This document shows, one piece after another, positions 8,890 through 16,969 of a stretch of 39,198 nt of DNA (its first letter is position 1; the number at the start of each line of letters is the position of its first letter). The notes under the pieces were generated by a model. That model was not told the origin of the DNA. It saw only the letters and a program-made list of their open reading frames with translations, and made no database searches. Position numbers and translations under genes: made by a program. This DNA is from JBMYTN01 sp049604415 (GTDB taxonomy: Bacteria; Pseudomonadota; Alphaproteobacteria; Rhodospirillales; Rhodospirillaceae): the NCBI GenBank assembly GCA_049604415.1, contig JBMYTN010000037.1:1-39198 (forward strand), read 5' to 3'.

Positions 8890-9437
8890 TGCGCGGCCTC
8901 CTGTTCATCGGCCCCTGATGTCGTTTGCGCGGCCTGCGCCATTCGGGACGCAAACCCGCGCAGAATGCGGGCGTGGATGTCGTGAACGTCTTGCGCGGCG
9001 TCGGTGGATGATGCGGCGTTGCGGGCAATCTGGGCGACCGCAGAGGACGCGTTTAGGAGCTCTTGCCGCATCCCGACCACCGCGCTGGTCACCGCTTCCT
9101 GAATCGTCTCGCGATCCACCAGACGGCCAGCCATTTCCGCGTCTTTCATCTCGGCGATATTGGCGTCATGGAATGCCTTGCGGGCCTTCTCCTGGTCGCC
9201 GTTGTAGCGGTCGGATTGCCCGGGTCCGACCTTCGCTTCATCGACCAGCGCTTGAACGACGGACGGCACATAGACTATCCAGCGCTTCCCCGCACCGCTT
9301 CCGGTCGACCGACTTTCGACAACGCCGCTCTCGCACATGACGCGCAGCCGATCATGCCCGATGCCGCAAAGTGACGCCGCTTCCCGCAGTGATTTCTCCC
9401 TGCTTTCGTCCGTAGTTTTCTGCGCTTGTCGGGGCAT
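8886..9437 (-). CDS. Terminase small subunit, Nu1-like
   Basis: This 183-aa protein resembles Nu1/DNA-packaging small subunits. The N-terminus (residues 16-60) is a winged helix-turn-helix (REAASLCGIGHDRLRVMCES) followed by a wing containing GKRWIVYV. The middle contains the conserved YNGDQEKARKAFHDANIAEMKDAEMAGRLVD-type helix pair, given here by its key residues, that links recognition to TerL binding. The C-terminal third is a helical oligomerisation or TerL-contact region. It would recognise the element's own packaging site, which could allow selective packaging. It overlaps TerL by 4 bases. Its last residues, EAAQ, recur at other gene junctions in this element. Confidence 0.8.
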   Translation of the reverse strand: MPRQAQKTTDESREKSLREAASLCGIGHDRLRVMCESGVVESRSTGSGAGKRWIVYVPSVVQALVDEAKVGPGQSDRYNGDQEKARKAFHDANIAEMKDAEMAGRLVDRETIQEAVTSAVVGMRQELLNASSAVAQIARNAASSTDAAQDVHDIHARILRGFASRMAQAAQTTSGADEQEAAQ

Positions 9438-9577
9438 TCCAGATTCCTAACCTACTGACTTACAACAAAATTTTTGCGAGCAAGTGAACAAACGGGCTGG
9501 GTGGAGACAACCGCGTCGAAATATAGCCAGAAAGGACCCGCAGTATTTATGATGTATTCATAAATAAATTTTGGCAT

Positions 9578-10279
9578 CTATCGCAGCTTTCTGATCAACT
9601 GATCTATGCGTCTATTTGACTGCTTCTCGAACTCTCGTTGCAAATGTCGCGTTGCGGCGTTTCGGACGATGCGATCCATTGATAATTTCTTGGTCATTCT
9701 GATCACCTCGGTCTGGGTATAAAGTAAAACAGGCTTACCACCCCTACGCTTTGGGCGTGTATAAATCAGCGTGTTCCCGCCACGTCCAGGCTTCGCGAAG
9801 ACTCGCTTCTTCTGGAACAGAGCGGTCAGGCGGTTGGACTTGGAGATACCACCGCGCTTGGTGCGCTTCACCTTGCTGGATGGGACGGAGATCCGGCGCG
9901 CTTCGCGGGCCTTGTCGGTCCCTCCGGTGAAGTGCGCGGCCACATTAGGGGCCTTCTTCCCGCCCGGCATTTGGCCGGGAATGCCCACCACAGCGGCCAT
10001 CTTATCCAGCCCATCGCTGGCCTGCGCACCCTCAACCATTCTGCGGGGATACGGGATCCCCGGTCCGGTCCGGTCGGCCCTGCCGGGACCGCCGAGAAGG
10101 CCTTTGACCAAACCCCTGTTAAGCGGAAAGCGCGGCGTCTCCCGGTCCAGGCCGCCAGCCACATCGACAGCGGCATGACGGGCGGTCCGGGTCAGGGCGA
10201 TGGCGGCAGCCTTTTCCACTTCGCGTGGCAGTTGCTTCGCAAACTTGGCAAACTGCTTGAATGTCACCGCCTTGGCCAT
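9578..10279 (-). CDS. Minor tail protein GpZ-like
   Basis: The 233-aa basic protein begins with a helix typical of prophage minor tail protein Z (FKQFAKFAKQLPREVEKAAAIALTRTA), stated here as residues 7-33. A Gly/Arg-rich middle follows, then a C-terminal helix with NAATRHLQREFEKQSN. In lambda, gpZ acts late in tail assembly, at the tail end that joins the head. A GGAG ribosome site lies 8 bases before the ATG. The gene is upstream of terminase instead of in a tail cluster, so the usual phage order is rearranged. A gap of 140 bases separates it from TerS. Confidence 0.6.
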   Translation of the reverse strand: MAKAVTFKQFAKFAKQLPREVEKAAAIALTRTARHAAVDVAGGLDRETPRFPLNRGLVKGLLGGPGRADRTGPGIPYPRRMVEGAQASDGLDKMAAVVGIPGQMPGGKKAPNVAAHFTGGTDKAREARRISVPSSKVKRTKRGGISKSNRLTALFQKKRVFAKPGRGGNTLIYTRPKRRGGKPVLLYTQTEVIRMTKKLSMDRIVRNAATRHLQREFEKQSNRRIDQLIRKLR

Positions 10280-10284
10280 GGGGT

Positions 10285-11019
10285 CTACTCCACCCTTGCT
10301 TGCGGCAAGTGCGCAACTTGGCGCAGATCGCCCGCATAATTTGGCGAGATCTGCGGCGCTTCCGGGACCGGCTCGTCCTTTTGCGCAGGGGCGACCGCCT
10401 TGCGCAGGTCGGCGATCTGTTCCAGAACCTTGGCGGCGTCTTCCATGCCCCGATCAAAGGCCTCGGACCCGGCGGGGATCAGGTTCTGCGGGTTATTGGT
10501 CAGGGGGAAGAGGGCATTCATTCCGACGCCCATGCCCTTGGCCAGCACGGTAAACGGGCGATTTTGCGACGCAACATTCACCTTGGGCAAGTTCTCGTTC
10601 GGGTTGCGGCTGTTCAAATGGAAGTACAGAGCCAAATGGGGCACAGCGGCCTTAAGGGCGTCATATGCGGCGCTCTCCGCCTCCCGCACCAGCACGCCAT
10701 ATTCATCGACAAGCTCACGGCGGCGCTTCTCGGCGGCCTCCTCAGCCTGTTCCCGCATGGTTGCCACCTTCGTCCGCAGTGGGGCGATGATCTTGGCAAT
10801 ATCGCCCTTGGTCTTGGTCGCGGCCTTCAGGTCCGCTTGGGCCCGCTTCAGGATGGCGGCGTCCGGCTCGTCGCCAGCCCCGCAATCGGCCAGCAATTTG
10901 GCGGTCTCATAGTCGGCGATCACGCCTTCGGCCTCCTGGATGGTGGCGGCGGCCTTGGCCAGATCGGCTTCCTTGCTGGCCAGCAGATCGGCGGCCTTCT
11001 GGTAGTTTTCCAAGCTCAT
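10285..11019 (-). CDS. Unknown coiled-coil late protein
   Basis: The 244-aa product is not recognised. The first 130 residues are Ala/Glu/Lys-rich and should form long helices or a coiled coil, with a break at ADCGAGDEP. A more compact segment containing HLALYFHLNSRNPNENLP follows, and the C-terminal third is Pro-rich. I place the start at the ATG at 11019, which overlaps the upstream stop codon (ATGA); upstream in-frame codons lie inside the preceding gene. Its place between a chaperone-like gene and a GpZ-like gene suggests a role in assembly. It is too short and too helical to be a typical major capsid protein. Confidence 0.7.
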   Translation of the reverse strand: MSLENYQKAADLLASKEADLAKAAATIQEAEGVIADYETAKLLADCGAGDEPDAAILKRAQADLKAATKTKGDIAKIIAPLRTKVATMREQAEEAAEKRRRELVDEYGVLVREAESAAYDALKAAVPHLALYFHLNSRNPNENLPKVNVASQNRPFTVLAKGMGVGMNALFPLTNNPQNLIPAGSEAFDRGMEDAAKVLEQIADLRKAVAPAQKDEPVPEAPQISPNYAGDLRQVAHLPQARVE

Positions 11020-11393
11020 TTCTCGTTTTCCTTCCGTTCGCGCATCTCGCGCAGTGCGCTTGAATAGGCGAAGATTTCCTTCGCGGGCATGGCGGCGACC
11101 TCCCACGGGGTCATGCCGAATTGGATGGCCAGCGTGACAATGTGCTGGTGCACAACCGACGCCCGGGCCCCATCACCGACCGTCTGGGCGTGCAGGCCCT
11201 TCGCCATCGCCAAGGCGCGGGCGGGCGTCAGGCGTGACAGCTTGTCCGCATCGCCATCGCAAAGGGCCTCGGCCAAGCGGCCTACGGCTTGCGGATCGTT
11301 GAAGTCGTGCAGGCCCGCATCCAGCAGGTCTTGGCCGCTCGGCTCGCGCAGGGTCACCTCAGCCGCGCGCAGGGTCACCACATCGGCGCTCAC
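11016..11393 (-). CDS. Tail assembly chaperone-like protein
   Basis: The 125-aa product starts with a beta strand and the VTLREPSGQDLLDAG motif, which resembles the E/41/14-type tail assembly chaperones (PF10109) that hold tape measure protein before tube polymerisation. A helical region and MTPWEVAAMPAKEIFAY follow. The start is GTG, overlapping the previous stop as GTGA, and the end overlaps the next start as ATGA. Such chaperones usually lie directly before the tape measure and often have a frameshifted longer form. Here the tape measure is 7 kb away, and I see no clear slippery site. The family call is by motif only. Confidence 0.5.
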   Translation of the reverse strand: MSADVVTLRAAEVTLREPSGQDLLDAGLHDFNDPQAVGRLAEALCDGDADKLSRLTPARALAMAKGLHAQTVGDGARASVVHQHIVTLAIQFGMTPWEVAAMPAKEIFAYSSALREMRERKENEK

Positions 11394-11812
11394 TGGGCAG
11401 CCCCCTGGGTGGTGTTGTCGGCCTCCTGGGCGGCCTGCTTGGCTTCATGGTATCGCGCAAGCGAACGCAAGCTTGGCGGCGTGCCCTGGACGACGACACC
11501 GCGCTTGATGGAAAGCTCGTCGTACATCCAAGCGGCCAGTTCCGCAGACACAAAAATCGGCTTCATATTCCGGCGTCCGGGGTCCTTTTTACCGTCCTCC
11601 GAAGGAGGAACAGCCGTTGTTTTCTTAATCCATCGGACCGGCAAGCTGTTAAATTCGGCGAACGCGATTAGGCCGTTTAGAAATGGCGTTTGCCCGCCAA
11701 AGCACTGGGCGGCATTGGACAAAGACAGTATTGAGTCGTCAATTGGCGGATATTCCAGCCGCGACGGGCCAGTCCATTTTTCATTTGGTTGAAGAACCTT
11801 AGCGGGACGCAT
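11390..11812 (-). CDS. Unknown late protein
   Basis: The 140-aa product is not recognised. It has a Pro-rich N-terminus (MRPAKVLQPNEKW), a predicted globular middle (INSLPVRWIKK-like hydrophobic stretch around residues 45-65), and a C-terminal helix rich in Ala and Gln that ends in GAAQ. The start overlaps the upstream stop by one base (TAATG), and the end overlaps the chaperone-like start as GTGA. No signal peptide or membrane segment is visible. Confidence 0.65.
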   Translation of the reverse strand: MRPAKVLQPNEKWTGPSRLEYPPIDDSILSLSNAAQCFGGQTPFLNGLIAFAEFNSLPVRWIKKTTAVPPSEDGKKDPGRRNMKPIFVSAELAAWMYDELSIKRGVVVQGTPPSLRSLARYHEAKQAAQEADNTTQGAAQ

Positions 11813-12327
11813 TACTTAATTCCTCCTTTCCGGGCCTTGCGGGCCTTTCCAAGGTCAATGACCTTGGCGGGTTGTTGTTTGGCCAGCGTGGTGGCCATCG
11901 CGTGCCGATTGGCGAAAGCTTCGTCTGCGCTGTAGCCGAACCACGCCAGACGGCGCAGGCGGTCCTCTTCGGCCATCTCGATGATCGCGCTCCCAAGCTC
12001 GGCGAAGCGCGGATGATCGACCGGAGCGAGCCATGCGGCTCCTGTCTTTTGGGACCAAGCCACGGAAACCGGGGCCATCTCGATCAACTCGTCTGGTAGA
12101 TGCTTTTCGTCGCCATCGATCAGCACGGGGACAGAAGCAACCATAATCTCGCCTCCACTTTCTTGGTCACGCTCAAAGCAATAGCCAAGGCGGCCATAAA
12201 TCAGGCCGTCCCCACCATTTGCCTCGATGATACTAAGTGAAAGGCCGTTGTTTTCTGCGGCCTTCTGAATAAGTAATCGCCGGACAGCGTTGTCCGTGAT
12301 CCGATCATTTACGTTGTATGCGTACAT
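11812..12327 (-). CDS. Unknown first gene of the late operon
   Basis: The 171-aa product is not recognised. It is mixed alpha/beta with a central YGRLGYCFERDQ segment and a short basic C-terminus (KARKARKGGIK). AGGA lies about 9 bases upstream of the ATG. It is the first gene after the 208-base AT-rich gap behind the primase gene and is therefore probably the first gene of the late transcript. Its position upstream of a chaperone-like gene is where a tail tube gene would be expected, but the sequence does not look like one. Confidence 0.65.
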   Translation of the reverse strand: MYAYNVNDRITDNAVRRLLIQKAAENNGLSLSIIEANGGDGLIYGRLGYCFERDQESGGEIMVASVPVLIDGDEKHLPDELIEMAPVSVAWSQKTGAAWLAPVDHPRFAELGSAIIEMAEEDRLRRLAWFGYSADEAFANRHAMATTLAKQQPAKVIDLGKARKARKGGIK

Positions 12328-12369
12328 TACGGAGAGTCCTGTTGCGTCGGTTGGTACTGCATATTTTGA

Positions 12370-12493
12370 CGCACAGCCTGCTTGCGCAGGTTCCTCCGTT
12401 GTGCAGTTCTAAAGATAAGTCTTTTATTTGATCTTTGAAAATGTTTTTTCTAAATTTGAACAAATTATACCTTGTGAATAGCCATCCCAAGAG
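12370..12493 (-). promoter_or_regulatory. Probable late-operon promoter and leader
   Basis: This gap is strikingly AT-rich compared with its surroundings. On the minus strand it holds a perfect TATAAT (complement of 12464-12469) with a weaker TTGGGA about 15 bases upstream. The transcript leader would contain a small CCTGC/GCAGG hairpin with a four-base loop (12377-12390). No terminator is obvious after the primase gene, so readthrough into the late genes is also possible. Confidence 0.4.
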
Positions 12494-12535
12494 CGGGAAT
12501 ACTTTGTATTATTTTACTATGTATTTCTCTTCACT

Positions 12536-15500
12536 TTATTGCCCAGACAGGTCGGCCAAATTTGCTGTGAAACATTCCACCAGATTCACCTTCGCGCCGA
12601 TCAAATTTTCGATCCGGGCGATGGCGGAATCTTGGTCCATTTCGAGGGCCAGAGCATAACTCGGTTGGGCGTTTGATCCGGCTTTTCGATAGGTCAGCAA
12701 CATTGTCCAAGTTACAGGGTGCAAGGCCCGCTTATTCTTTATATTAGCGGGCCTTGCACCCTGTAAATTTATACCATCAGATTGGCTTAATGATTTGATT
12801 TTCTTTACTAATTCAGATTTTACGCCTTTTGCGGTCCTGATTCCACATGACAAAACCCTAGAGAGTGTGTCATTGTCCAAGATCAGGGCCTTTTTTGCGT
12901 CCAATTCGGCCAGGATCTTGCCCGCCTTCTCGTCCTGGGCGGTCACCTGCTTTTGCCTATTTGGTGCCTGTGAAACACTCGCAGAAACCCGATCCGGGAC
13001 CATGCCGGGAAGCGCCTCGATGCTGTCCGGGACCAGCCCGGCGATGGGTTGATCGCCCAGAATGCAGATCATTTTCCGCTCGCCATGGACAGCCCGCACC
13101 CGATGGGCACCTTGTTCAATTTCGTCGGCATCGGTCAGGGCGGCCACCATCTCCAGCCGGTGATCGGCATACCGCCACGGTCCGACTGTCTGCTTGGACC
13201 CGTCCAGGGCGGTCAGGGTCTCGCCCTTCTGAAGACGATAGGCTTTGTGCGTGTCGCTCGGCGCACTTCCTTCAGCGTCCAATTTCGCGGCGCAGGGCGT
13301 CATCTGGAAGGGCCTGCCATCGACACCCGCAAAGGTCGACCGCGCCTTGGCGATGATCTCCAGCGCTGGCAGGAAGGTCCGCCCAACCACCATGACTGCA
13401 GGGCAATCTTTGTGCCCATCGATCCCGCGCAGGTTCCGGAAATGCTCAAACGCCACGGCCTTGGCGTCCAGTTCCGGGGCAAGCTCCGCTTCCAAAATTG
13501 GCCGCACCTGTTTTGTGGATACGATCAGAAGACGGCCACGTTCGGCGATCAACTTGCGGGCCTGCGCCACGATTCCAGCGCGAAGGTCGGCACTGCCCTT
13601 GATCCTGTTTTTGGAACAGGAATGGGGAAACTGGATGATCTCAGCGTTCAACTTGAAGTCAATCTTCACCGTCTGCAATCCAGGCCGCCGATAGACCGCT
13701 TTGGATATGGTCTCGTTTCCGTTCGCGTTAAGGCTGAACAGGCACGCGCCCTCGATGCGCTCAAACCGGTCCCGGTGAAAATGGCAGATCGCTTGCAATC
13801 TTTGCCGACCACCAGCTTCGCCCATGCGGGCAAGGGTCCCCAGACTCGCCGATTGCCCGGCCCGCATCTCCATCGCCAACACCTCAAACACCCTATAGGT
13901 GTCAGCCTGCGCTGATCTGGGCGTCGCAAATGCCTCCTTCGCCAAGTCACTAAGGTGATCGCGCGGCGTCATGCGGGACAGGGTGCGATCAAGCTTGCGC
14001 TCGGCAAATGCCATTTGCTCCAGCAATTCAGGCGTGAACCCGGCATTTCGCAGAAGGTCCAAAATCTTTCCCTCGCCAAGGGCGGCATTTTCGTAGAGCG
14101 AAACAAGCACGCGGCGATAGTTCTGGTGCGCGGCATAGGTCAGCCCACAACGCGGGTCGGCAGTCCCGTCCCTGCGCTGGCAGATCAGAGCGTCGTCATT
14201 CTCGGCCCCATGCAGTCGCGGACGCGGCGCTATGATCTCGGCCACCGACACGCGGGGACCGCTATCAATGGTTTGGTATGTCGTTTTCCAGTCGGCAATG
14301 CCGACGCTGGAAACGTCTTCATCCACCACGGCCACCAGCGGGCGCTTCACCCCATCGGGTGGGGGTGTTGTGAGGTGCGCAGTGGTGAAGAACCCGACGC
14401 CATCGGCCTGCTTCAATGGGGCAAATTGGCGGAAATAGCTGCATTGATCGAACAAGCGGCAAACAACCGTTTCGCCAGCAACCTGTTTTTTGCAGGCTTT
14501 GCCTTTGAAGCCGATATCCAGGTTGCGCAGTTGCTGGAATAGCTTGCCGTCGCCCTGTTTAAAGTCCAGTTCCTCGCCCGCCCGGTCGCATAGAATGGTG
14601 AACTCTTCTTTTTCCCCCTCCATCCGGGCGCGGATCACCGTCGCCTTGGCCGCGATTTTTGGACCTGCTTTGGCGGCGTGTGCCATCCACCGCGCATAAA
14701 GCTCGTCCCGCAGTTGGCGGGTGGGCGCAAAGAAGTCGATCCGGACGGGATTCAGGATCCATTTTTGAAAGATCCGCCGAATGGCGATCTCGGTTTTCCC
14801 TGACCCGGCTGTCAGGACGAATTCATGCGAAACCGGCCCATGTGGCCACTTCACCAACATGGCCGCCTTCCGCTCCCGGATGTCCCCGGCGCGGCGCTCA
14901 TATTGAGCGGCCAGCGTTTCGGGGTCGGCCTCCAATCGCTCCGCCCGGCGCTCCAATCGCTCCAATCGCTTGACCGCCTTGGCATGGCGGTCGGGAAGGT
15001 GGATGGATGCGGCAAGCTCTGTGTGTTGCCAATCAATTTGATCCGCCACCTTCACCGCTTCGCGGCCCTCCCGAATGGCTTGGGCCTTGGCCTCCAAAGC
15101 ATCGGGATCGCCCTTGGCAGTCTTGGCATCGGCCACATAAGACCAGCTTTTTTCAATGGCCATATGAAACGCATCATTTGCCCGGGCGGTTGCCTCTGCC
15201 ACCTCCAGCCCTGGGCGGGGCAAGGCGTCGTGCATCTCCCTGCGCGCCCGGGCGGCCTCGTCATCGTCCGGGCCTTCCTGATCTCGCCCATGAACCCACG
15301 CCCTAACGGCATCGACACCCTCGGCGATCAGCAGGTCGTTCGCGTCTTTGTGGCCAGCCGGGGGCAACAGCAGATCCACGGCAAAGCCTCTGCCCTCCAG
15401 GGCGGCCTTGGCCGCGTCCAGCGATGCGCGCTCGCCATCCTGCCCCGGAGCATCGCCCACCAGCAGGATCCGGGACACATCGTCCGGGATCTCCAGCTCC

Positions 15501-16360
15501 CTTATCTGGTGGAGGCCCAGCGCGGCCATGGTGTCGATATTGGCGCACTGGGCGATGGTAAGCGCGTCTTCTGGCCCCTCAGTAAGGGCCAGAAAGGTCG
15601 GGTCTGTGTGCGCCTCTGCGCGGGCCAGGAAGCCCTTTTTGCCGACCGTATTATAGGACTGTATCCAGCCGGTCTTGTGGCCGTACTCAGTCAGGCCTTT
15701 CGCTTGGCAAGCATCCCCACCAGCAGGGTAGCTGATCGCGATCTGATCGCCCCATTCCCGCGCTCGCACCCCAGAGCGCTCGGCGGTCGCGATGTCCAGG
15801 CCGCGCCCTTGCAGGTATTGCCGGGCGGACTCACATGGCCCTGTTTCCGCAGTGATCAGGTCGGCGGAATCCCTCCAAACCTTGGCCCGCGAAACATGAA
15901 AATCGCGGTTCCATGCCTCCTGTTGGCGGGCCTTTTCTTCCCGCTTCGCCTCGCGCTCTGCCCTCTGAGCGGGCGTGAATTGCGGAATGTTGGCATCTGT
16001 GAGACCGTACAGAACGGCAACAAATTCAACCGCATCGGGGAACGAATAGGCCTCGCCGTGGTTCTGGACGAATGCAAAGCAGTCGCCCGAATGGCCGTTT
16101 TCCCAATCGGCATAACCCCACCCGCGTGGACCGTTCTGACTCGTGAAGCTGCTTTTGCGGCCCTCTTTGAAGGCGTTCTGGCCATGGGAACGGGCGCGCG
16201 GGCGGACCTCTTGGACCAGCGGTCCAGCATCGGCCTCTACCGCATCGCGGCACGCTTCTTTTAAATTCTCGAAAGCTTCCCGCGCAGCGTCAAAGTCTAT
16301 GACGTTATCGTCATCTCCCCAAAGATCTGCGGGATTTAGCGCAAGGTTTAAATCAGGCAT
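12536..16360 (-). CDS. Primase-helicase replication protein with degenerate primase N-terminus
   Basis: The 1274-aa protein is a fusion. Residues about 70-120 align in pattern with the CHC2 zinc-ribbon of DnaG-type primases (SSFTSQN, then GDCFAF and SFPDAVEFVA), but the paired zinc-binding cysteines are missing. Residues about 255-345 form a Toprim-like domain (LALTEGPEDALTIAQ, ILLVGDAPGQDGERAS). A Glu/Arg-rich helical linker follows, then a helicase-type NTPase with Walker A AGSGKT near residue 520 and VVDED near 677. Helicase-like C-terminal motifs continue to about residue 1130. It should start replication of the excised element. I chose the ATG at 16360; an in-frame GTG is at 16369. A perfect 21-bp inverted repeat lies in its 3' end. 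Confidence 0.75.
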   Translation of the reverse strand: MPDLNLALNPADLWGDDDNVIDFDAAREAFENLKEACRDAVEADAGPLVQEVRPRARSHGQNAFKEGRKSSFTSQNGPRGWGYADWENGHSGDCFAFVQNHGEAYSFPDAVEFVAVLYGLTDANIPQFTPAQRAEREAKREEKARQQEAWNRDFHVSRAKVWRDSADLITAETGPCESARQYLQGRGLDIATAERSGVRAREWGDQIAISYPAGGDACQAKGLTEYGHKTGWIQSYNTVGKKGFLARAEAHTDPTFLALTEGPEDALTIAQCANIDTMAALGLHQIRELEIPDDVSRILLVGDAPGQDGERASLDAAKAALEGRGFAVDLLLPPAGHKDANDLLIAEGVDAVRAWVHGRDQEGPDDDEAARARREMHDALPRPGLEVAEATARANDAFHMAIEKSWSYVADAKTAKGDPDALEAKAQAIREGREAVKVADQIDWQHTELAASIHLPDRHAKAVKRLERLERRAERLEADPETLAAQYERRAGDIRERKAAMLVKWPHGPVSHEFVLTAGSGKTEIAIRRIFQKWILNPVRIDFFAPTRQLRDELYARWMAHAAKAGPKIAAKATVIRARMEGEKEEFTILCDRAGEELDFKQGDGKLFQQLRNLDIGFKGKACKKQVAGETVVCRLFDQCSYFRQFAPLKQADGVGFFTTAHLTTPPPDGVKRPLVAVVDEDVSSVGIADWKTTYQTIDSGPRVSVAEIIAPRPRLHGAENDDALICQRRDGTADPRCGLTYAAHQNYRRVLVSLYENAALGEGKILDLLRNAGFTPELLEQMAFAERKLDRTLSRMTPRDHLSDLAKEAFATPRSAQADTYRVFEVLAMEMRAGQSASLGTLARMGEAGGRQRLQAICHFHRDRFERIEGACLFSLNANGNETISKAVYRRPGLQTVKIDFKLNAEIIQFPHSCSKNRIKGSADLRAGIVAQARKLIAERGRLLIVSTKQVRPILEAELAPELDAKAVAFEHFRNLRGIDGHKDCPAVMVVGRTFLPALEIIAKARSTFAGVDGRPFQMTPCAAKLDAEGSAPSDTHKAYRLQKGETLTALDGSKQTVGPWRYADHRLEMVAALTDADEIEQGAHRVRAVHGERKMICILGDQPIAGLVPDSIEALPGMVPDRVSASVSQAPNRQKQVTAQDEKAGKILAELDAKKALILDNDTLSRVLSCGIRTAKGVKSELVKKIKSLSQSDGINLQGARPANIKNKRALHPVTWTMLLTYRKAGSNAQPSYALALEMDQDSAIARIENLIGAKVNLVECFTANLADLSGQ
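12712..12766. repeat. Perfect 21-bp inverted repeat inside the primase-helicase gene
   Basis: Bases 12712-12732 are the exact reverse complement of 12746-12766, with a 13-base AT-rich spacer. The structure is in frame inside the last 90 codons of the primase-helicase gene. There is no T tract on either side, so it is not a standard terminator. An origin, a protein-binding site or an RNA structure are possible. Confidence 0.9.
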
Positions 16361-16387
16361 TTCGCGCACCTAATGCGTGCGCGTCAA

Positions 16388-16397
16388 ATTGATCAAT
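16388..16397. promoter_or_regulatory. Palindrome ATTGATCAAT upstream of primase-helicase
   Basis: A perfect 10-bp palindrome lies 28 bases before the ATG of the primase-helicase gene. It could be an operator for a small dimeric regulator. No second copy was found nearby, so this is only a candidate. Confidence 0.25.
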
Positions 16398-16470
16398 GAA
16401 TTCCCGGAACGGCCACATGGAGGAACAGGCCGAAAGTGCTGAAACTAAACGCATTTTCCCAACATTTCCC

Positions 16471-16572
16471 TTGCAATATCGCGCAGGAAATGAGACTATT
16501 TTCCCGCGATTGGTACTGTTAAACGGTCTGACTTCGACGGGGCGGCAACCCCTCGGTCAGGCCGTTTTTTTT
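16471..16572 (+). ncRNA. Candidate small RNA with strong terminator, antisense to the primase leader
   Basis: On the plus strand a 12-bp stem with one G-U pair (16521-16532 with 16556-16567) encloses a second GGGG/CCCC hairpin and runs into eight T residues (16565-16572). A possible promoter, TTGCAA-17 bases-GACTAT, lies at 16471-16499 and would give an RNA of about 70 bases. No gene is upstream on this strand. The RNA would be antisense to the leader of the primase transcript. P4 satellites use a small RNA of similar length for immunity, but that parallel is inference. A bidirectional terminator is the alternative. Confidence 0.4.
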
Positions 16573-16577
16573 GGCTC

Positions 16578-16625
16578 TACAGCCGGGAAAGTCCTCCGTG
16601 CCCATCGGCACCAATCCCGGCTGTA
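16578..16625. repeat. Nested inverted repeat with 11-bp outer stem
   Basis: The outer arms 16578-16588 and 16615-16625 are perfectly complementary. They enclose a second perfect 5-bp hairpin (16598-16602 with 16607-16611). The structure directly follows the candidate small RNA terminator and lies 19 bases beyond the stop of the 59-aa gene. It has no adjacent T tract on the minus strand, so it looks like an RNA fold or binding site more than a terminator. Confidence 0.55.
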
Positions 16626-16643
16626 TCGCCCACCAGAAGGCCG

Positions 16644-16823
16644 CTATGCGCCCTGTGGTGCCCCCTTAAACTTGCCGACGCGCTGAAGCTTCGCTTTGGT
16701 CAGCCTCGCCCGCCTAAGCCCATATTTGCGAAGAGCCTTCCTTTTGTTTTTGGGCAGGTTCTTCGCGTCCTTTGCGTTCTCGCGCCGCTGGAACTCTTCA
16801 AATGTCAGGTCTTCGTGACTCAT
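16644..16823 (-). CDS. Small basic protein, 59 aa
   Basis: The product is a highly basic, helical protein beginning MSHEDLTFEEFQRREN and continuing with Lys/Arg-rich segments such as NKRKALRKYGLRRARL. It has no recognised family. Its composition suggests nucleic-acid binding. The ATG overlaps the stop of the preceding 41-aa gene (ATGA), which supports it as a real coupled gene although it is short. It is followed by a structured non-coding region. Confidence 0.6.
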   Translation of the reverse strand: MSHEDLTFEEFQRRENAKDAKNLPKNKRKALRKYGLRRARLTKAKLQRVGKFKGAPQGA

Positions 16824-16945
16824 TGGGCCATCCCTCCCAATGGCAGGAACGCCACCACATTGACGCTGAAAAAGACGATGGCCAGATCGATCAATACTTC
16901 GCGGTCATTGTCTTGGCGTGGTTGCATTTTGCGTGTATCTTTCAT
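16820..16945 (-). CDS. Small membrane protein, 41 aa
   Basis: The product has a charged N-terminus (MKDTRKMQPRQDNDREV) followed by one hydrophobic segment (LIDLAIVFFSVNVVAFLPLG) and ends in GMAQ. A single transmembrane helix with the N-terminus in the cytoplasm is likely. GGAG lies 10 bases before the ATG. The stop overlaps the start of the next gene (ATGA). Function is unknown; small inner-membrane proteins in such elements often act in exclusion or holin-like roles, but nothing here decides that. Confidence 0.55.
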   Translation of the reverse strand: MKDTRKMQPRQDNDREVLIDLAIVFFSVNVVAFLPLGGMAQ

Positions 16946-16969
16946 TGTGCATTTTCTCCGAGATGCAAA

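Noticed and set aside
12325..12359. Minus-strand mini-frame (MQYQPTQQDSP) whose stop overlaps the start of the first late gene (TAATG)
   Set aside because: It has no convincing ribosome site of its own and only 11 codons; it could be a leader peptide but chance is as likely.
14825..16264. Plus-strand open frame of 479 codons opposite the primase-helicase gene
   Set aside because: The opposite strand encodes recognisable Toprim and helicase motifs; this frame has no motif and an atypical composition.
16396..16686. Plus-strand frame of 96 codons over the structured region before the primase gene
   Set aside because: It reads through a strong terminator with T8 and two perfect hairpins, and the product has no recognisable features.
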